64,000 nt of DNA from Ochromonas danica (GCA_015146655.1 VKHL01000003.1:430155-494154), one strand, 5' to 3'; positions 42,421 to 55,309 are shown, counted from the first letter of the stretch. Notes: generated from the sequence alone by a model not told the origin. Translations and numbers: made by a program.

Positions 42421-44280
42421 ATGACTGATACCACTAAAGATAGTATGATTTCCACTCGACCCAATCTATTCAAGGCTCATACCATTGAGTTGGTATTGTT
42501 TGGTGAGATCTGTTGATTCTGTTCATGTTGCTTGTTTGATTGTCTTGCCTTGTCTTGCCTTGTCTTGTCTCTTTCGGTGTTTGATCCTATAGCTTGTGCA
42601 ATCTTCCTGAAAGGAAATGTTATCCGTTGGAATGAAGGTCTTGGTGCGGGTTATCTGTCATTTGAAATCAGCATGATTGTCTTGGCTGTTGGCTATATTG
42701 CGATGATTCTGTGTCTGTCAGAGATGACCTCTGTAACAGCATTTGCTGGAGGTTGCTATGGATACACTCGTTGCTCCATTAATCCCTTTGTTGGTTTTCT
42801 TTGTGGATGTTGTGAGATGCTAGCAATGCATATTTTCTGTGCATTAAGTGTGATCACCTTTGTTGTTAGTATCAACCATATCTATCCTACCCCACATAGT
42901 TTTGACTTGTTTTGGGCTGCTATATTGTATTTTTTACTAGGATTAGTATTTCTTGGTAGAGATATTCAATTCTGGATAGCAATGATCTCTGTCGCTACAT
43001 TTGCGTTAGTAGTCATATTAATGTATTCCATAGGCATGATGATAGATAATCAACTTCTCTTCTCTACTAGCCGACTTTCAGAACGAGAGAATGGTTACTT
43101 TTCAGATGGTACAAGAGGATGGATTAATCATATGTATTATGCCTCATGGTTTTTCATTGGAATAGAATGTATTACTGTTATAGGAAGCAAAATTAAGAAT
43201 CCTTCTAAAGTCCTCTCTCGAGCATTACCTATTAGTGTAATTCTTGCTGTAATCTTTGCTTTCTGGATATATAATATTGTCTATTTTAGTTTACCTGTTG
43301 GGATGTTAAAGAGTTTTGAGAACATTCCTGTAACATTGTCTTGGGGATTTGTTAATACTATGAAGTATAATAAGACTACATCAATTATACTCTGTTTACC
43401 TCCTATGGTAAGCTCTGTCATTGGTCTAATGTATTCTATTATCAATAATACAAATGCTATGACTCATTCTGGTCTACTCCCTGTTTGGTTTAAATATACA
43501 ATAGGGAAGCAGCAAGTACCTATAGTTGTAGTTATAATAAACATCCTATTCCAATATATTATCTTGATCATACAACATTTTATGACAAAGAATAATATTG
43601 ATGCAATACTATTTCGTGTTGGTATTCTAGCAGCTTGTGTTTCATATTTTGGTATATTATCCTCTTTCATCTCCTTTAAGACTAGATTTTCAGGTATGGA
43701 TCGCTTGATAAGATTTCCAATATGGATCTGCTTTTTCGGCTTAGCAGTGTTCATCCTAGAATTTATTGCAGTGATAGTATTTGACCCTCAGAACAAAGTG
43801 GCCAATTCAATCTTCTTCATCCTCATATTCGTATCAAGTCTGTACTATTGCTTTGTAGTCAGACATACCCAATTTTTCTCGAAGGAAGAGCAAGAAAAGT
43901 TCTTTAAGGTCTATATATTAAATGGTGAGCTTTGTTTTTTGCATCATGAATGACAATATGTCTCACATGCTAACACAATCATATCACTTCTTCTTCTTCT
44001 TGCAGCTAATTTGAACAGAAACCAAAAGAAAGGAAAGAAAAGCACTTCTTCAAGAAAGTTGACATCTTTACTGACTAGGTGGATGCACATACTTAGAACT
44101 AATGACACCAGTACCAAACCCTTTCAGTCAATGGCATCTAATGCCTTTAGTGTATTTAATAATGGCAAAGTATTGCCAATTGAAGGTAACAATGAGATTG
44201 TTGTGATAGGAGCACCTAGTGGGAAGAACTCACAGGTGCAACTCATTGATGACATCAGAAGATCTTCGTTTGTGAACTAA
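42421..44280 (+). CDS. APC-superfamily amino acid/ethanolamine-type permease
   Basis: Three exons: 42421-42502, 42593-43924 and 44006-44280, giving 562 aa. Exon 1 gives a soluble start (MTDTTKDSM) and the beginning of helix 1 (HTIELVLF). Exon 2 continues ACAIFLKGNVIRWNEGLGAG with the unwound glycine motif, and GGCYGYTRCSINPFVGFLCGCCEML. About 12 hydrophobic helices are visible. Exon 3 encodes a basic, Ser-rich cytosolic tail. The pattern is closest to the ethanolamine/amino-acid permease branch; the substrate is unproven. Intron 1 is built largely of a TGTCTTGCCT repeat. Confidence 0.85.
42541..42570 (+). repeat. 10-bp tandem repeat in APC intron 1
   Basis: TGTCTTGCCT occurs twice, then TGTCTTGTCT, all inside the 90-bp intron 42503-42592. 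Confidence 0.85.
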
Positions 44281-44911
44281 TCATACTTCTTATTCTCGCA
44301 ATTCAAAAGATCTAGAGTGTATGCATACCGCCAGTACAATCTCGTGTAAACTTTTACTTTCTTATCAATGTGTCTTCCTGGTTTTGTAGGTCTCAGTTGT
44401 TGCTAATGATAACAGAGATGTGTTTATATTCCTTTATGATATACTTGTATTAGACTAGTAGGTAGATGTGTATTACTACATTTTGTGTGCTATATGCTAT
44501 ACTATGCAGTTACTGCTGTATACTACTGTGTTGCTTCATTGACCAATACTACGGTAGCTGTAATATGTCTAGGATAAGTCATGATTAGTGTTCGAGTAAC
44601 TCCCTGATTCGCTTGGCGATGAGTTAGTTGAAACTAGATTGACTTGTTCTATGGAGAACTAATTGATCAACTAATTGAGAGTGTTTACCAAATACTAACT
44701 AAAAATAACTAAAATGTAATATGCATGGTTGGTTTCGTCTTCATTCTCGATAAAATAAGCAATAGCCATTGTATTGAATGCTCTAGCGATAACAAAAGTG
44801 TGAGACACCAATGAGTTAATTTGACTTTCTTCTACAGTATATACATGTATAACACCATTAACACTAACACCACTAACCAACAACAATAATCAAAAAACAA
44901 ACAACCGCTAT
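44281..44911. other. Convergent intergenic region
   Basis: AT-rich 3' region without a convincing gene; a short minus-strand frame at 44695-44886 has no homology I recognise. Confidence 0.45.
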
Positions 44912-46628
44912 CTACGACAAAGTAGATAGAGTCGCGTTGTACAGTGCATACCAAACAGGTTGCCACATTTGAGGAAAGTAGCAGTAATGTGTACAATCTT
45001 CAGCCCCGGCAGCATTCGGATGCATGTTATACAAGGGCATGGTATACTTGTGAAAAGGAATCACTCGCAAGTGCTGGAGCTTATCGTTCTCGATTATATT
45101 CATGACATCCACATTTCTCCAATCCAGCTCTACAACAAAAATACAAGAACAAGAAATAACTAAAGCTCGAGTACAAAACCAGAATTGAAAGCATACCTGG
45201 GGTAGCATCAGCGATGGGGACACAAGTTCCATTAGAAGCCTTTTCTGTACGATGTTCACTGTCATAATAACCATGAGAAGTGTGATTCCAATGCTGTGCA
45301 GCTGTTTCACGGTAAAGAATTACATTTCCACTGTCACGAGATAAATCATTTAGCCATCCAAGAAATCCAGGAAGCTCATTACGAAAGCGTTCACGAGAAT
45401 TGTACCAAACACCAGCATTGGCAATAATTGCAACACTATGATTCCGCGCTAAAATAGCGGTGATAACATCTTGAATTACACTCAAGCCATGAGTAACAGA
45501 AAGAGAAGTTAAATTTGCTACTGATTTTAGAGGCTCAACAGGAGGAGTTTTAGAGTCTGTGGTATTTTCAACATTTGTAATGTGATAATCGATAAGATAA
45601 ATATCTTTACTATGCTGCGGAGAAGATCCATCATAAAAACTAATATTGGACGCCCCATCAGTACTACTACGACCTTTACCAGTCGAACCACTGGCAACTA
45701 AAGGGGCATTGCGAGGAGTCCAAACTGGAATCATTTTCCTTCGACGACTACGTTTCTTGTTCCGTCTTAAATTTATGATGTGTACATTTTCATCATCTTT
45801 ATCACCTTCAATATAGTTCAAAGGAAAGTATTTTACTTCTAATTGAAGATGACTACCATTAGCATTGACATAATCTTTCCATTTGATCACATAATCTGTA
45901 ATTATACGATATGGATCCGTATTAACAACACCATTGATACTTACTCGATCTGTTCTTAGTAAGTCACATATAACAGCATCTTCATTTTGTTTAGATAGAC
46001 CATCTCCAATAAATATTAATGGTATATGACGAGCTGCTAAAGCTCTCAAAGCTTTACTAAGATATTTAGCAGAAAGATCATGGAAATGTTTATCACGTAA
46101 ACGTTGATAAAAGAAAGCATGTTTTGATAAAGGAGGTGTACATTGTTTACCATAACTTGATCCTATAGTACAAAATAAACGATGTTGTGCAGAAGAAGAA
46201 AATGTTGCTAATCTTGAACAATTTGTTGTTCGATATTTCTTTAAATCTGTTTTAGGATCACCTGCTTTTAATAAACATTGATCTAAAGGAGTTAACCATT
46301 GTTTTATAGCACTTTCATTCATTCGTTCCCATAGACTGCTATGATCATCATGAATAATTTGTGAAATTTGATGAACTTGATTTAAATCCCAGATAAAGAC
46401 ACCACCAAGTAAACCAAAAATTAGGATAAAAACAACAGCAGAATGAAAAGCTGATTGATATTTATTAATCATTGATTTAATTGACTTATCCCAAGAGGAA
46501 GGATCTAATAAGAGAGGATTGGATGAGATCCTCTTCTGACACTGCTGCTGCTGTTGTTGTTGTTGTGGTGGTGGTTGGAGTAGGAGTCCGTCTTGTTCTT
46601 CTTCGTCATGTTCAGAAGGATTTATCAT
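44912..46628 (-). CDS. PC-esterase/TBL-like (SGNH) Golgi membrane protein
   Basis: Two exons on the minus strand: 45197-46628 and 44912-45129, giving 549 aa. MINPSEHDEEEQ and poly-Gln precede one membrane anchor (about 47-68, AVVFILIFGLLGGVFIWDL), a type II topology. The lumenal part has LIFIGDGLSKQ, equivalent to block I GDS of the SGNH/GDSL fold, and closes with NMHPNAAGAEDCTHYCYF, the DxxH (Asp/His) block of plant TBL/PMR5 and CAS1-like acyl-transferases. The block I residue normally a nucleophilic Ser is Gly here, so activity is doubtful or uses another residue. Family members O-acetylate polysaccharides. Upstream in-frame GTG at 46649 is not a start. Confidence 0.72.
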
Positions 46629-47087
46629 TGACTTTCTCTTATATATCACTCGTCACAGTCTTCAATGTTGATGAGATAGTATAGAAGGACACTGAAAAGA
46701 TACCTTAAAGAGAGTGAAAGATACCAGTCCCAAATCCTCTGTGGACCTTTGAAATGAAAATGGAAAGCGTAACAACAAGAACAGCCCCAACCCCAACAAC
46801 ACCTCACCAAAACGACTTTTTGACATCAGCATATGTTTCCCACGCAGTCGATAACTCCCACGCATCATAATAATTGAAGAGCCGATGCTTGGCTTTTGCT
46901 TTCTGCTTTGTTTTCTGCTGGTTCATACCTTCATAACGACGTATCTAGTGGAAAATCAGGAAAACTAAACGAAGGTACGAATGATCTATCTTTAAATCCT
47001 TACTCTATTACCTTGCTTCCATCATCTAATGATCTATTTTCCTCCCTTTTTTATTATTGATTATAAAATGTGGAATAGATTTAGCAA
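46629..47087. other. Divergent promoter region
   Basis: Lies between the TBL-like gene and CDC50. A short upstream reading frame (ATG at 47068) overlaps the CDC50 start and ends at 47088-47091; it may act as a uORF. Confidence 0.5.
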
Positions 47088-48494
47088 ATGAAACGATTTC
47101 TTCGACGTGATGCCACTTCTAAACGTCCACCAGGTGAGAGTGGCTCAGCTTTCTTTCTCTCTCTCTCTCTCTTGTGACTAATATTCACTGCTCGTTCGCG
47201 CATACGCACACATACTCTTTAGACACGGACTTCACTCAGATGAGATTGAAGCCTTGGCCTCAGGATGTCAAGCCTCTCTATATCGCCATTGCTCTCATTA
47301 TCTTTGGGGTGATCTTCATTCCTTCTGGTGTCACCATGATAAATGGGGCACATAAGGTCAGAGTTTGATCACAATATACTCTATTACCATTCTCATGGAT
47401 AATATTCCTCTAACCTGCATTATGTTATTCTTCATCTTCATTATTATCATTAGGTCTATGAAAAGCACATCACCTATGACGATGGTACCAATAGTTCTTT
47501 ATGCTTCATCAACACAGCCAATGCTGCGAGGCAATGCCAGGTATGAGTCGTTTGCCGATGCTCAGTCTGCTTTTTTTTTTTTTGCCTGACCTCTTTGTGA
47601 TGTGATAATGATATAGGTGACCTTTGAGTTCGATGAAGATGTCTCGGGACCAGTGCGACTCTACTATGTCATGGAGAACTTCTATCAAAATCATCGCCGT
47701 TACTATCAATCCAGGGATATCTCTCAGTTACAAGGGACTGTTCTGTCCGAGAAAGATGTGGAATTATCCTGTACCCCCTTGTACAAAAATGGATCCAAGT
47801 TGTTGAATCCTTGTGGCCTCGTGGCTAATAGTTTCTTCACCGGTTAGTTCTACTAGTTGATAATTATTGTATTATTCATTATGTTGATGTTTTCCTGGTA
47901 GATGTGTTTGCTGTGGATGCTGCCTCTTCACTCCCAGCTAACCTCACTCTAGATGAGACTGACATCGCCCTTCCTTCTGATAAAAAGACACTTTTCAATC
48001 AAGTGGATGGATTTGAATCTGTAGCTGTGGCTAATTCTTCAGTCACTTGTGCTCAAGTTGATTTACCGGATAGTTGCAAAAGTTATTACGACGCGAAGGC
48101 CAACCAATACTATCTCTTCTACTATCCTGACGATGATACTACTCAATATCTCTATGAAACTTACCCACAACATATCTCTCCTTTGGAAGGTGTTACGAAT
48201 GAACATTTCATTGTCTGGATGAGAACTGCCATGATGCCAACTTTTCGTAAACTCTATGGTGTACTACATCAGGACTTCTATGAAGGCGATCGTATTGTCA
48301 TTAATATTACTGCCAACTATGAAGTTGGTTCCTATGATGCTACTAAGAGTCTATTGATCAGTAACTTAGGCCAACTTGGAGGAAAGAACATTGTTCCGGG
48401 ACAAGTCTTCTTCATTGTGGGTTTGATTAGTTTATGCTCTGGTGTTGCGCTTGCTTTGAGAGAGCTCATGATATATATTAAGGCAAAGAAGTAG
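47088..48494 (+). CDS. CDC50: CDC50/LEM3 family P4-ATPase beta subunit
   Basis: Five exons: 47088-47133, 47223-47356, 47454-47540, 47617-47842 and 47902-48494, giving 361 aa. MKRFLRRDATSKRPPD is cytosolic; the first membrane helix is LYIAIALIIFGVIFIPSGV, and the second, near the C-terminus, GQVFFIVGLISLCSGVALAL. The lumenal region contains RLYYVMENFYQNHRRYYQSRD, CGLVANSFF, HFIVWMRTAMMPTFRKLYG and GDRIVINITANYEV, all family hallmarks, plus paired Cys. It escorts P4-ATPase lipid flippases from the ER and is needed for their cycle. All junctions restore the frame. It is co-oriented with UTP23 308 bp downstream. Confidence 0.95.
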
Positions 48495-48802
48495 GTGGAA
48501 TCAATTCGGAGAGAGAGAAAAGTAAGTCTAATGAAGGAGATATCGTCTTTTCCTTCTCATAGGGCATGTGTGTATTGTATATGCTAAAAATGCATTGGTT
48601 GGTTCGTACTGTTCATGAAGTTTAAGTTCTAGTATAAGCATGTGGTGTATACTAAACTTCATTTCTTGATCTCTTGTGATTGCTATACTCATATTGATGA
48701 TCAACATTGTAAAACAAACACCTTCCCAAACCACCTATCTCCAAATTTCCAGATTCTGGTAGGCTGGCGCGAAGTCCATCCTTCTCTGCCATTCATGAGA
48801 AG

Positions 48803-50086
48803 ATGAGAGTCCTGCGAGCGAAGGCTGTTCGTAAAACACTAAAATTCTTTAAGATTATCTTTGGAATTAGTCCACCTTATCATGTAAGTTCATCTAGATT
48901 CGAGATGACCTCTCTTCTTTGACCCCCTAACCCTTACCTCCCTTATCCCATGTCCCAATGGTCCTAACTTGACTTGTTCTACCATCTTTCCATAGGTGTT
49001 ACTTGATGGGAACTTCATCTTCACTGCTATGAAGTATAAGTTAGATATTCGACATCGATTAGAAAGTCTCTTGCAAGAGAGTTCCTTTAAGATCTATGTC
49101 TTACAATCTAGTATTGATGAACTACGTTCTGTAGGAGAGAAAGCAGAAGAAGCATTAGAATGGACATTACGTTGTTGTGAAGCCATTGATGACTCCGTCT
49201 ATCAGAATAGTGATCCTGTCATGAGAGTGGTCAAAGTTGTGGGTAAGTGAATATGACCAGACAGTAGCAGAGTCACTCACTGAATGACACACTGCTACTA
49301 CTGCTGCTGTCACTACTGCTGTATAAGGGCACACACACCATCCCTGTCCCTCACTTTGTCTTCGTCTACCTCTCTGTCTGAATTTCAATATCCTCTTTCT
49401 GCACATACAGCACATAGACACACATTGAATGACGACTGTTGATTGATTGAATGGGATGAGAATGAACGATGATAGTATTAACATTTATTTGTTATTTGAT
49501 TTATTAATAATAGAGAATGCTGCCAAAGGAGTTGGTAAATCAAAACGTCATTTCTTTGTTGCAAGCCAAGATAAAGATGTTCGACAAAGTGCTGGAGCTA
49601 TTCCAGGCACTCCTATTATCTATTTAAATAAAGTGACATTGGTATTAGAACCACCTTCAGCTGCTTCTTTAAACTATCGCAATACAGTAAGATTTCTACC
49701 AAGGAAGTGATCACTTTTGATTGCTGATAATATTCCCTGTTTATACTAGGCTGAAGATATTAAGACCTCTGTGGGTAGAGAAGAGTCTACCATTCTGAAT
49801 CGAATGAAGTAAGGAAAAGACGCAATAATCTACATTTTATATGTATTCCTTGCTGACAATGTATACCTTATATATGTGCACCTGTAGCAATCGTACTCCC
49901 AAGGAAGCAGCAGCTCCACAGCCTGTTGTAGAAGCAACAAGTTCAGCTGTGCGTGAGGTGGATTTCGTCATGCGACCTAAGAAGAAAGCTGCGAAAGCTC
50001 CTAACCCGCTTTCACAACGCAAAGCTTCTGATTCTTCTAACGCTACCAAAAAGAAGAAGGCCGCAAAATATCGAAGAAGTGCTTGA
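48803..50086 (+). CDS. UTP23: UTP23-like rRNA-processing PIN-domain protein
   Basis: Five exons: 48803-48883, 48996-49242, 49514-49686, 49750-49808 and 49888-50086, giving 252 aa. MRVLRAKAVRKTLKFFKIIFG leads into PYHVLLDGNFIFTAMKYK, a PIN-domain strand; FKIYVLQSSIDELRSVG, RHFFVASQDKDVRQS and IPGTPIIYLNKVTLVLEPPS complete it. The tail is Lys-rich. UTP23 acts in early 18S rRNA processing within the small-subunit processome and at snR30; its PIN active site is partially degraded in yeast. FCF1 is the main alternative but starts differently. Joining needs all five exons; an AATAAA lies at 50099-50104. Confidence 0.93.
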
Positions 50087-50098
50087 TCTGTTGTACAC

Positions 50099-50104
50099 AA
50101 TAAA
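50099..50104 (+). terminator. Candidate poly(A) signal of UTP23
   Basis: AATAAA begins 13 bp after the stop codon. Confidence 0.35.
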
Positions 50105-50270
50105 TAGAGAGGAAATATGTGTTGTAAACCAAAACTTAACTTTACTGCATTAGTTAGTGTGATGCCATTTCTATGCGATACATTTCCTTTACAGCCCTCT
50201 TTAGATGATTAAATCATGGAGTTGAATCATCAACAACAAAGACAGGCCCAGTGATGACGATTCAGTGGTA

Positions 50271-51531
50271 TTATACATAGCGCATCTGTTCCAAGGCTTC
50301 TTCATCAGGGATACATCCTTTAAGTTCTGGAACAGATCGCATGAAATTAAAGAAGCGTCGACCAAGATACTTGCAAGAATCTCGATTCAATGGACTACGC
50401 AAGGGACTACCACTTGGCTGATTGTTTTGTCCAAAAATAGTCTGAAAGTCCTTGCTGGCATCAATCAACTATTACCATACACCATATACCAGAACATGAT
50501 AAGACCATTTTCTATATGGACTAGGCCAATATACATGAAAGCAAACAGTTTGCTATAGTTTAGCTACTTACCTCTTCAAGAGCTTCAATCTCTACCTCTT
50601 TCCAAGTATCACGATTCATTCCATGGAAGCCTAAAAACACGGCCAATTTACCCAAAGTAAATACTAGTTTCTTTTTCTTCGTAACAGCAGTGTTCGTGTT
50701 GCTAGAATCAGCAGTCAAATCATCCACACCCACCAAAGCTTCGTTTTCATACTTCTCTTTCAAAATAAGAAACCATTTAGGATAGACATGCCCCACAACA
50801 CCATCTGAATCAGGATCAATATTCTTAATCGTATGATTTTGAATAGCTGTACGATCAATAGTATCTTGTTTCTTACGAACAATATCTTGTAAGTTGATGA
50901 TCTCTTGGAGATAACTATCTCCTAAGTGATGGAATTTCATCACTGCTTTTGTTGATTCGCGTCTTGAATCTCCTTCAACTTGAACTTCTTGTTCTTCATC
51001 ACCATAGTCTTCTTCAATACGAAACTTCTTTAAAGCAAGATGGAAAGCACCAAAGACGGTGGCAACTTCATTCCATAAGGCAGCGAGATGATTTGTGAGA
51101 GAGGTCACATTGTGTAAATCCTCACTATCAAAACGAACACCTACTAATCCCCCACATAGATAAAGAATATCTTTAGAAGAATGTAAACTTAGACGTCCAT
51201 CAGGTAGATGTAATAAAGAACGTTCATCTTCTGTTGGATTATGAAAATGAAATAAATCTAATTCACGCATTCGTTCAGCACATGATATCTTACGATGACC
51301 TAGATAAGATAGAATATCATAATTTAAAAAAGACTGAAAAACAATCTTTGTTTTCAGTTTCTTTTCAGTTGTTTGGGTGAGTAAATCAAATAACTTATTA
51401 TGGGGTGGTGTAGAAGAGGATGAAAGTTGAGAGAGTGGCTGTGGAAGAGAATTACTAGGATTCTTTATGATATCTTCTCCTTTACTCGCACCATTATCTG
51501 AAGGGGTTGAATTCTCCAGAAAGTCTGACAT
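50271..51531 (-). CDS. Orphan protein, 385 aa
   Basis: Two exons on the minus strand: 50572-51531 and 50271-50468. The second exon adds LIDASKDFQTIFGQNN and ends EEALEQMRYV. The chosen start is MSDFLENSTPSDNG; the longer frame starts without ATG. The N-terminal 60 residues are Ser/Pro-rich; a middle part has LNYDILSYLGHRKIS and SKDILYLCGGLVGVRFD, and the C-terminal part has KKKLVFTLGKLAVFLGFHGMNR. No family is recognised, no signal peptide. Well-formed two-exon gene with normal codon use. Confidence 0.7.
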
Positions 51532-51726
51532 GATGAACAATTTGATGCAGATGTGATATTGTTCGACACGGAGAAACCACCCCTGTTGAAGCAAGTCCTT
51601 GCTTCAAGGCAATTACACAATCTCAATTAAGGATTTACATAAATTAGAAAGCTGTTTCTAATTTGTTTCCAAAAGCAGTTTATTTATCTACTTAAGAGGA
51701 AGGGAGACCTTGTTATTACCTAATAA

Positions 51727-52879
51727 ATGATGGCATCTTATGACTTACATGAAGTAGAAGGAGAAGATGGGTGGAAGAATCTCGCTGATAAATCATCGAA
51801 TAATTTTGTCAGTTCAAGAGATGATGAGATGGAACGAATGAGTGAGATCTCCACTTCCACTAACTCTCAATCTGTCAAAGTGGGATGGTATGTTGGCAAG
51901 TATTTAGGATTACGCAAACATATTGGAGAAGGTGATGATCGTGAGGCATCCTCTTCATGCTAGTTGTTAACTTGTCTAATTCCTCTCTGTCTCTCTCTAA
52001 TTGACAGAATTGGCAGCCAAGGCAAGAGAAGAACAAACTGTGAGACAAAGTGTAGACCAAGGCTCTCTTCCTCGCCCTTCTATATCTGAAGCTTCCACTT
52101 CTAAATGGTTTAGTTATAACACTGCAACAAAGAGTAGCACACATGATAGTGGAGATACCGCTACCACCACAGCAGTGGATAGACAGAGTAGTGTTGCGAC
52201 CAGTACTAATGAGTCATCATCATCATCTGATGAATCGAAGAGTGAGAGAGTCTTTGTACGAACTATTCGAAGTATTCGTAATAAATGTCTATCAAGGAAA
52301 TTAGATGGTATGATTAATATCAGACGTGTCTCAGGTGTTGTCACTGCTGCTATGCAGTGTAAGTTTACCTCCTCTGACAAGTTAACAGACAGTCATGATG
52401 ATGGTGATGGGGATGGTGATAATATCTCAGATCTGCCCAGTCAATTTCAAAGAGCTATCACAGGGACTGATCTTATCTTGGATAGTCTAGAAAGACGTTC
52501 TAAAGGATGGGAAGGTGTTGATTTTGCACATGATGTTACCTTGACTCGAGGACTATCTGTAGGCTTGAGCGATCCTATCTTAGGTCTCATTGGCTGGTCT
52601 ATCTCAGTTGAAATCACTGCCACAGTTCCTTCTTTACTTGCTTCACGCAAGAGGTATGAGCAGATGAAGGCATCAACGGCTACTACCACTCGATCTAGCT
52701 TCCGCTTTCCTTCTTTTCAATTATCAGGAGGTAGCAAAGATATTCATCATCTTCCAGCTACTCATGAGGTGAATGATGAAGTACTAGCTGCTATGGCAAG
52801 TCATCCTCCGGGAGGAGACAGTGATCTCAGTGAAGAAGAAAGTGAAGGAGGAGGAGGAGGTAGAACTTCATCTGCCTAG
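51727..52879 (+). CDS. Orphan protein, 358 aa
   Basis: Two exons: 51727-51931 and 52008-52879. A GAAG/GTGATG donor and TTGACAG acceptor restore the frame (GEE/LAAKAREEQ). MMASYDLHEVEGEDGW opens a mostly polar protein, with a Ser-rich centre and one likely folded block, ILDSLERRSKGWEGVDFAHD through LSDPILGLIGWSISVEI. The end is acidic and Gly-rich. I recognise no domain. It is co-oriented with the TatD-like gene 221 bp downstream. Confidence 0.65.
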
Positions 52880-53100
52880 ACTAAACTTGAGAAGAAAGGG
52901 TGTTCTCTCATCTTGGAATCATTTCGATATTATATATATATATTTTTGCATTAGCAATTACTTTGCTCTTATACTTGCTTTGTAAGACCATTTATCTAAT
53001 TTCTGCCCTTTTGACATCTTTTGCCACTTTTACCCACTTTTACCTATTTGCCTCAAGCGAGGAAACTCTGTGGCAGGCGCTCATATTGTTTGGTTCAATC

Positions 53101-55309
53101 ATGGGAGATCGTAGTGGTGGAAGAGAGCCCAAAGGGGCTAGTTTAAAGAAAAGCAAGAAGAATCCTGGTGCTAGTGCTGCTAAGGCTAAGAAAGCTTCTC
53201 TTAAGGCCCAGGGTCTCTCTAATGGTCCTCTTACCTCCCTCCCTCCTCCTATCCCACTCAACCAGGATGGTCTTTACTTTGATTGTGGTATTGCCTTATT
53301 ATCAAGACAATTTGATCGTGATCGTGATCGTGTACTTCAACGTGCACAAGGTGAAGGTCAATGTTTTGGTCTATTAGGATGGTTTGCGGATATTGAAAAA
53401 CAAACGAGTTTAGCGGATCTAGCTAAGATACATAGTGGATTTTGTTATTATGCTACAGGGATACATCCTGATAATATTGATCGTACGAATAAGAAATCAC
53501 ATGAGGAATGGTTAGAGAAGATTGAAGAATTAGGCAAACGTGCTGAATGTCTGGCTATTCTATCAGGTGAGTTGTGAGTGACTAGTGAGTGTAGTGTGGT
53601 TTAGCGTAGTGTAGTGTAGTGTTAGTAGTTATATGATAGTGTAGTATAATATGGATGTCACCATAGCTGTGCTATAGTAGTGGTAGGGTTAGGGCTCTCT
53701 ATTTTAACTCTACGTACTGTAGACAAAAACTACCACACTTGCTATAGCTATACCATATAGTTACTACTGCTATTAACTTATAATGTTATGTTTAGGTTTA
53801 AATCTTTCTCGTGAGATGGCAACTCATTTCTCTCAAGAGTCTTTATTAAAGACATCTTATTCTCTTGCTGTCAAGTTACAATTACCTCTTATACTTCATA
53901 TAGCTGATGCTATTAGCTTAGATCGTGCTTTGGAATTATTATTTGAGGGTGAACAGCAGGATGACAACACTAACACACTATCTGTTACTGCTGGTGCTGG
54001 TATTCCTGTCTTGATACATGATGTAGTAACTGCTACAGGGGCAGAGGATCGTTTTCGTTATAGACCATCCTCTACCACTGCCTCTTCTACCTCTACTACC
54101 ACACAGTTGTTTTATCATCCACAACTCTATTATATTATTAGTGCAGCTGGTATAACAGATCATGAAAAAGAGAATCTATATTCTATATCTAGATCTTTCA
54201 TAGAAGGATTACCTTTAGAGAAGATGTTAGTCGCATCAGATAGTCCATGGCGTACACCACAAACTCTCTCTGATCCTTATTTACGTACTCTACGTAATGA
54301 ACCTAGTAACCTACCTGCTATTGTTGAAGTGATAGCAGAGATTAAAGGTCAAGATAAGCTACAGATGGCAAAGATACTAGAAGCGAATACTTTACAAGTA
54401 TTGGGTTTAGTTCGTTCTGATCCTCTCAATGGAGCAAATGCTATCACAGCCAATATGACCCATCTTACTATTAATAATAGTATTGATAATAATAATAATG
54501 ATAATGATACAGTGTCTCATGAGCAAGATGACGATAAAAGAGAAGAGAAGGTAAAGGAAGAAGAGAATGATAATAATAATAATAACAATAATAATAATGG
54601 CGATGATAATGAATTAGAACATTCCCAGAAAACACAAACACAAACAGTGACTGAATCTTCTACTGCCTCTGCTACCACTACCACTACCTCTGCTGGAGAA
54701 GATAGTGTTTTTGTTCCTTATTATTGTTGTTCAAAATGTCGTGTGAAAGTATTTACACGTCATTTTCTTATTTCACATAGTGAAACAACGGTGAAGAAAA
54801 CAGTCTTTAAAGTGGGAGATGAAGGACTTTGTGAATCTTTTGTCTTTGTTGACTTGAGTACTGCTTTATCATCCCTCTCTGTTAGTGGTGGATCCATAGC
54901 CTGTGCAGCCTGTGGTGCTAAACTTGGTAAATATGCTGTCACTGAAGCATGGTGTGCTTGTGGAAAGGCAGTACCAGGACCTTGTGCTAAACTCTTAGCA
55001 AGTAAATTAGATTATGTAGATTGTTTTCGAACAACTGATCGTGCTATTCAATTAGCAGAAAGAGCTAAGATGGAATTGGAACTAAGAGGTGAAGAAGGTG
55101 AAGATGACGTGGCGGGGAATGCTGAAAAGCGCAAAATCAAAAAGGGCAAGAAGCACAAGTCAGAAAATCGCGGTAACTTCTCTTCTTTCCGAAACAAGAG
55201 CTTTGTTCCCAATGCCTCTAAACAGACGAAACAATCTCAATCAAGTGGTGGTGGTGGTAATGGTGGAGGATCAGGTGATGAAGTGTCTGATGGTAGTGCT
55301 GATGACTAA
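53101..55309 (+). CDS. TatD-like hydrolase fused to a YVH1/DUSP12-type zinc-binding domain
   Basis: Two exons: 53101-53566 and 53796-55309, giving 659 aa. A Lys/Ser-rich start precedes a TatD-type TIM barrel (about 57-380): ATGIHPDNID, LQLPLILHIADA, MLVASDSPWRTPQ and RNEPSNLPAIVEVIAEIKG. The barrel's first HxH is replaced by YFDCGIALLSR, and the catalytic Glu strand by AILSGLNLS, so metal binding is probably lost. After a poly-Asn/acidic linker, residues about 463-567 (YYCCSKCRVKVFTRHFLISH, CESFVFVD, SIACAACGAKLG, WCACGKAVPG, SKLDYVD) match the C-terminal zinc domain of YVH1/DUSP12, which in yeast acts on 60S subunit maturation. No phosphatase domain is present. A basic tail ends the protein. 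Confidence 0.8.
53583..53645 (+). repeat. GTAGT repeat in TatD-fusion intron
   Basis: GTGTAGTGTAGT-type pentamer runs occupy the first part of the 229-bp intron 53567-53795. Confidence 0.8.
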
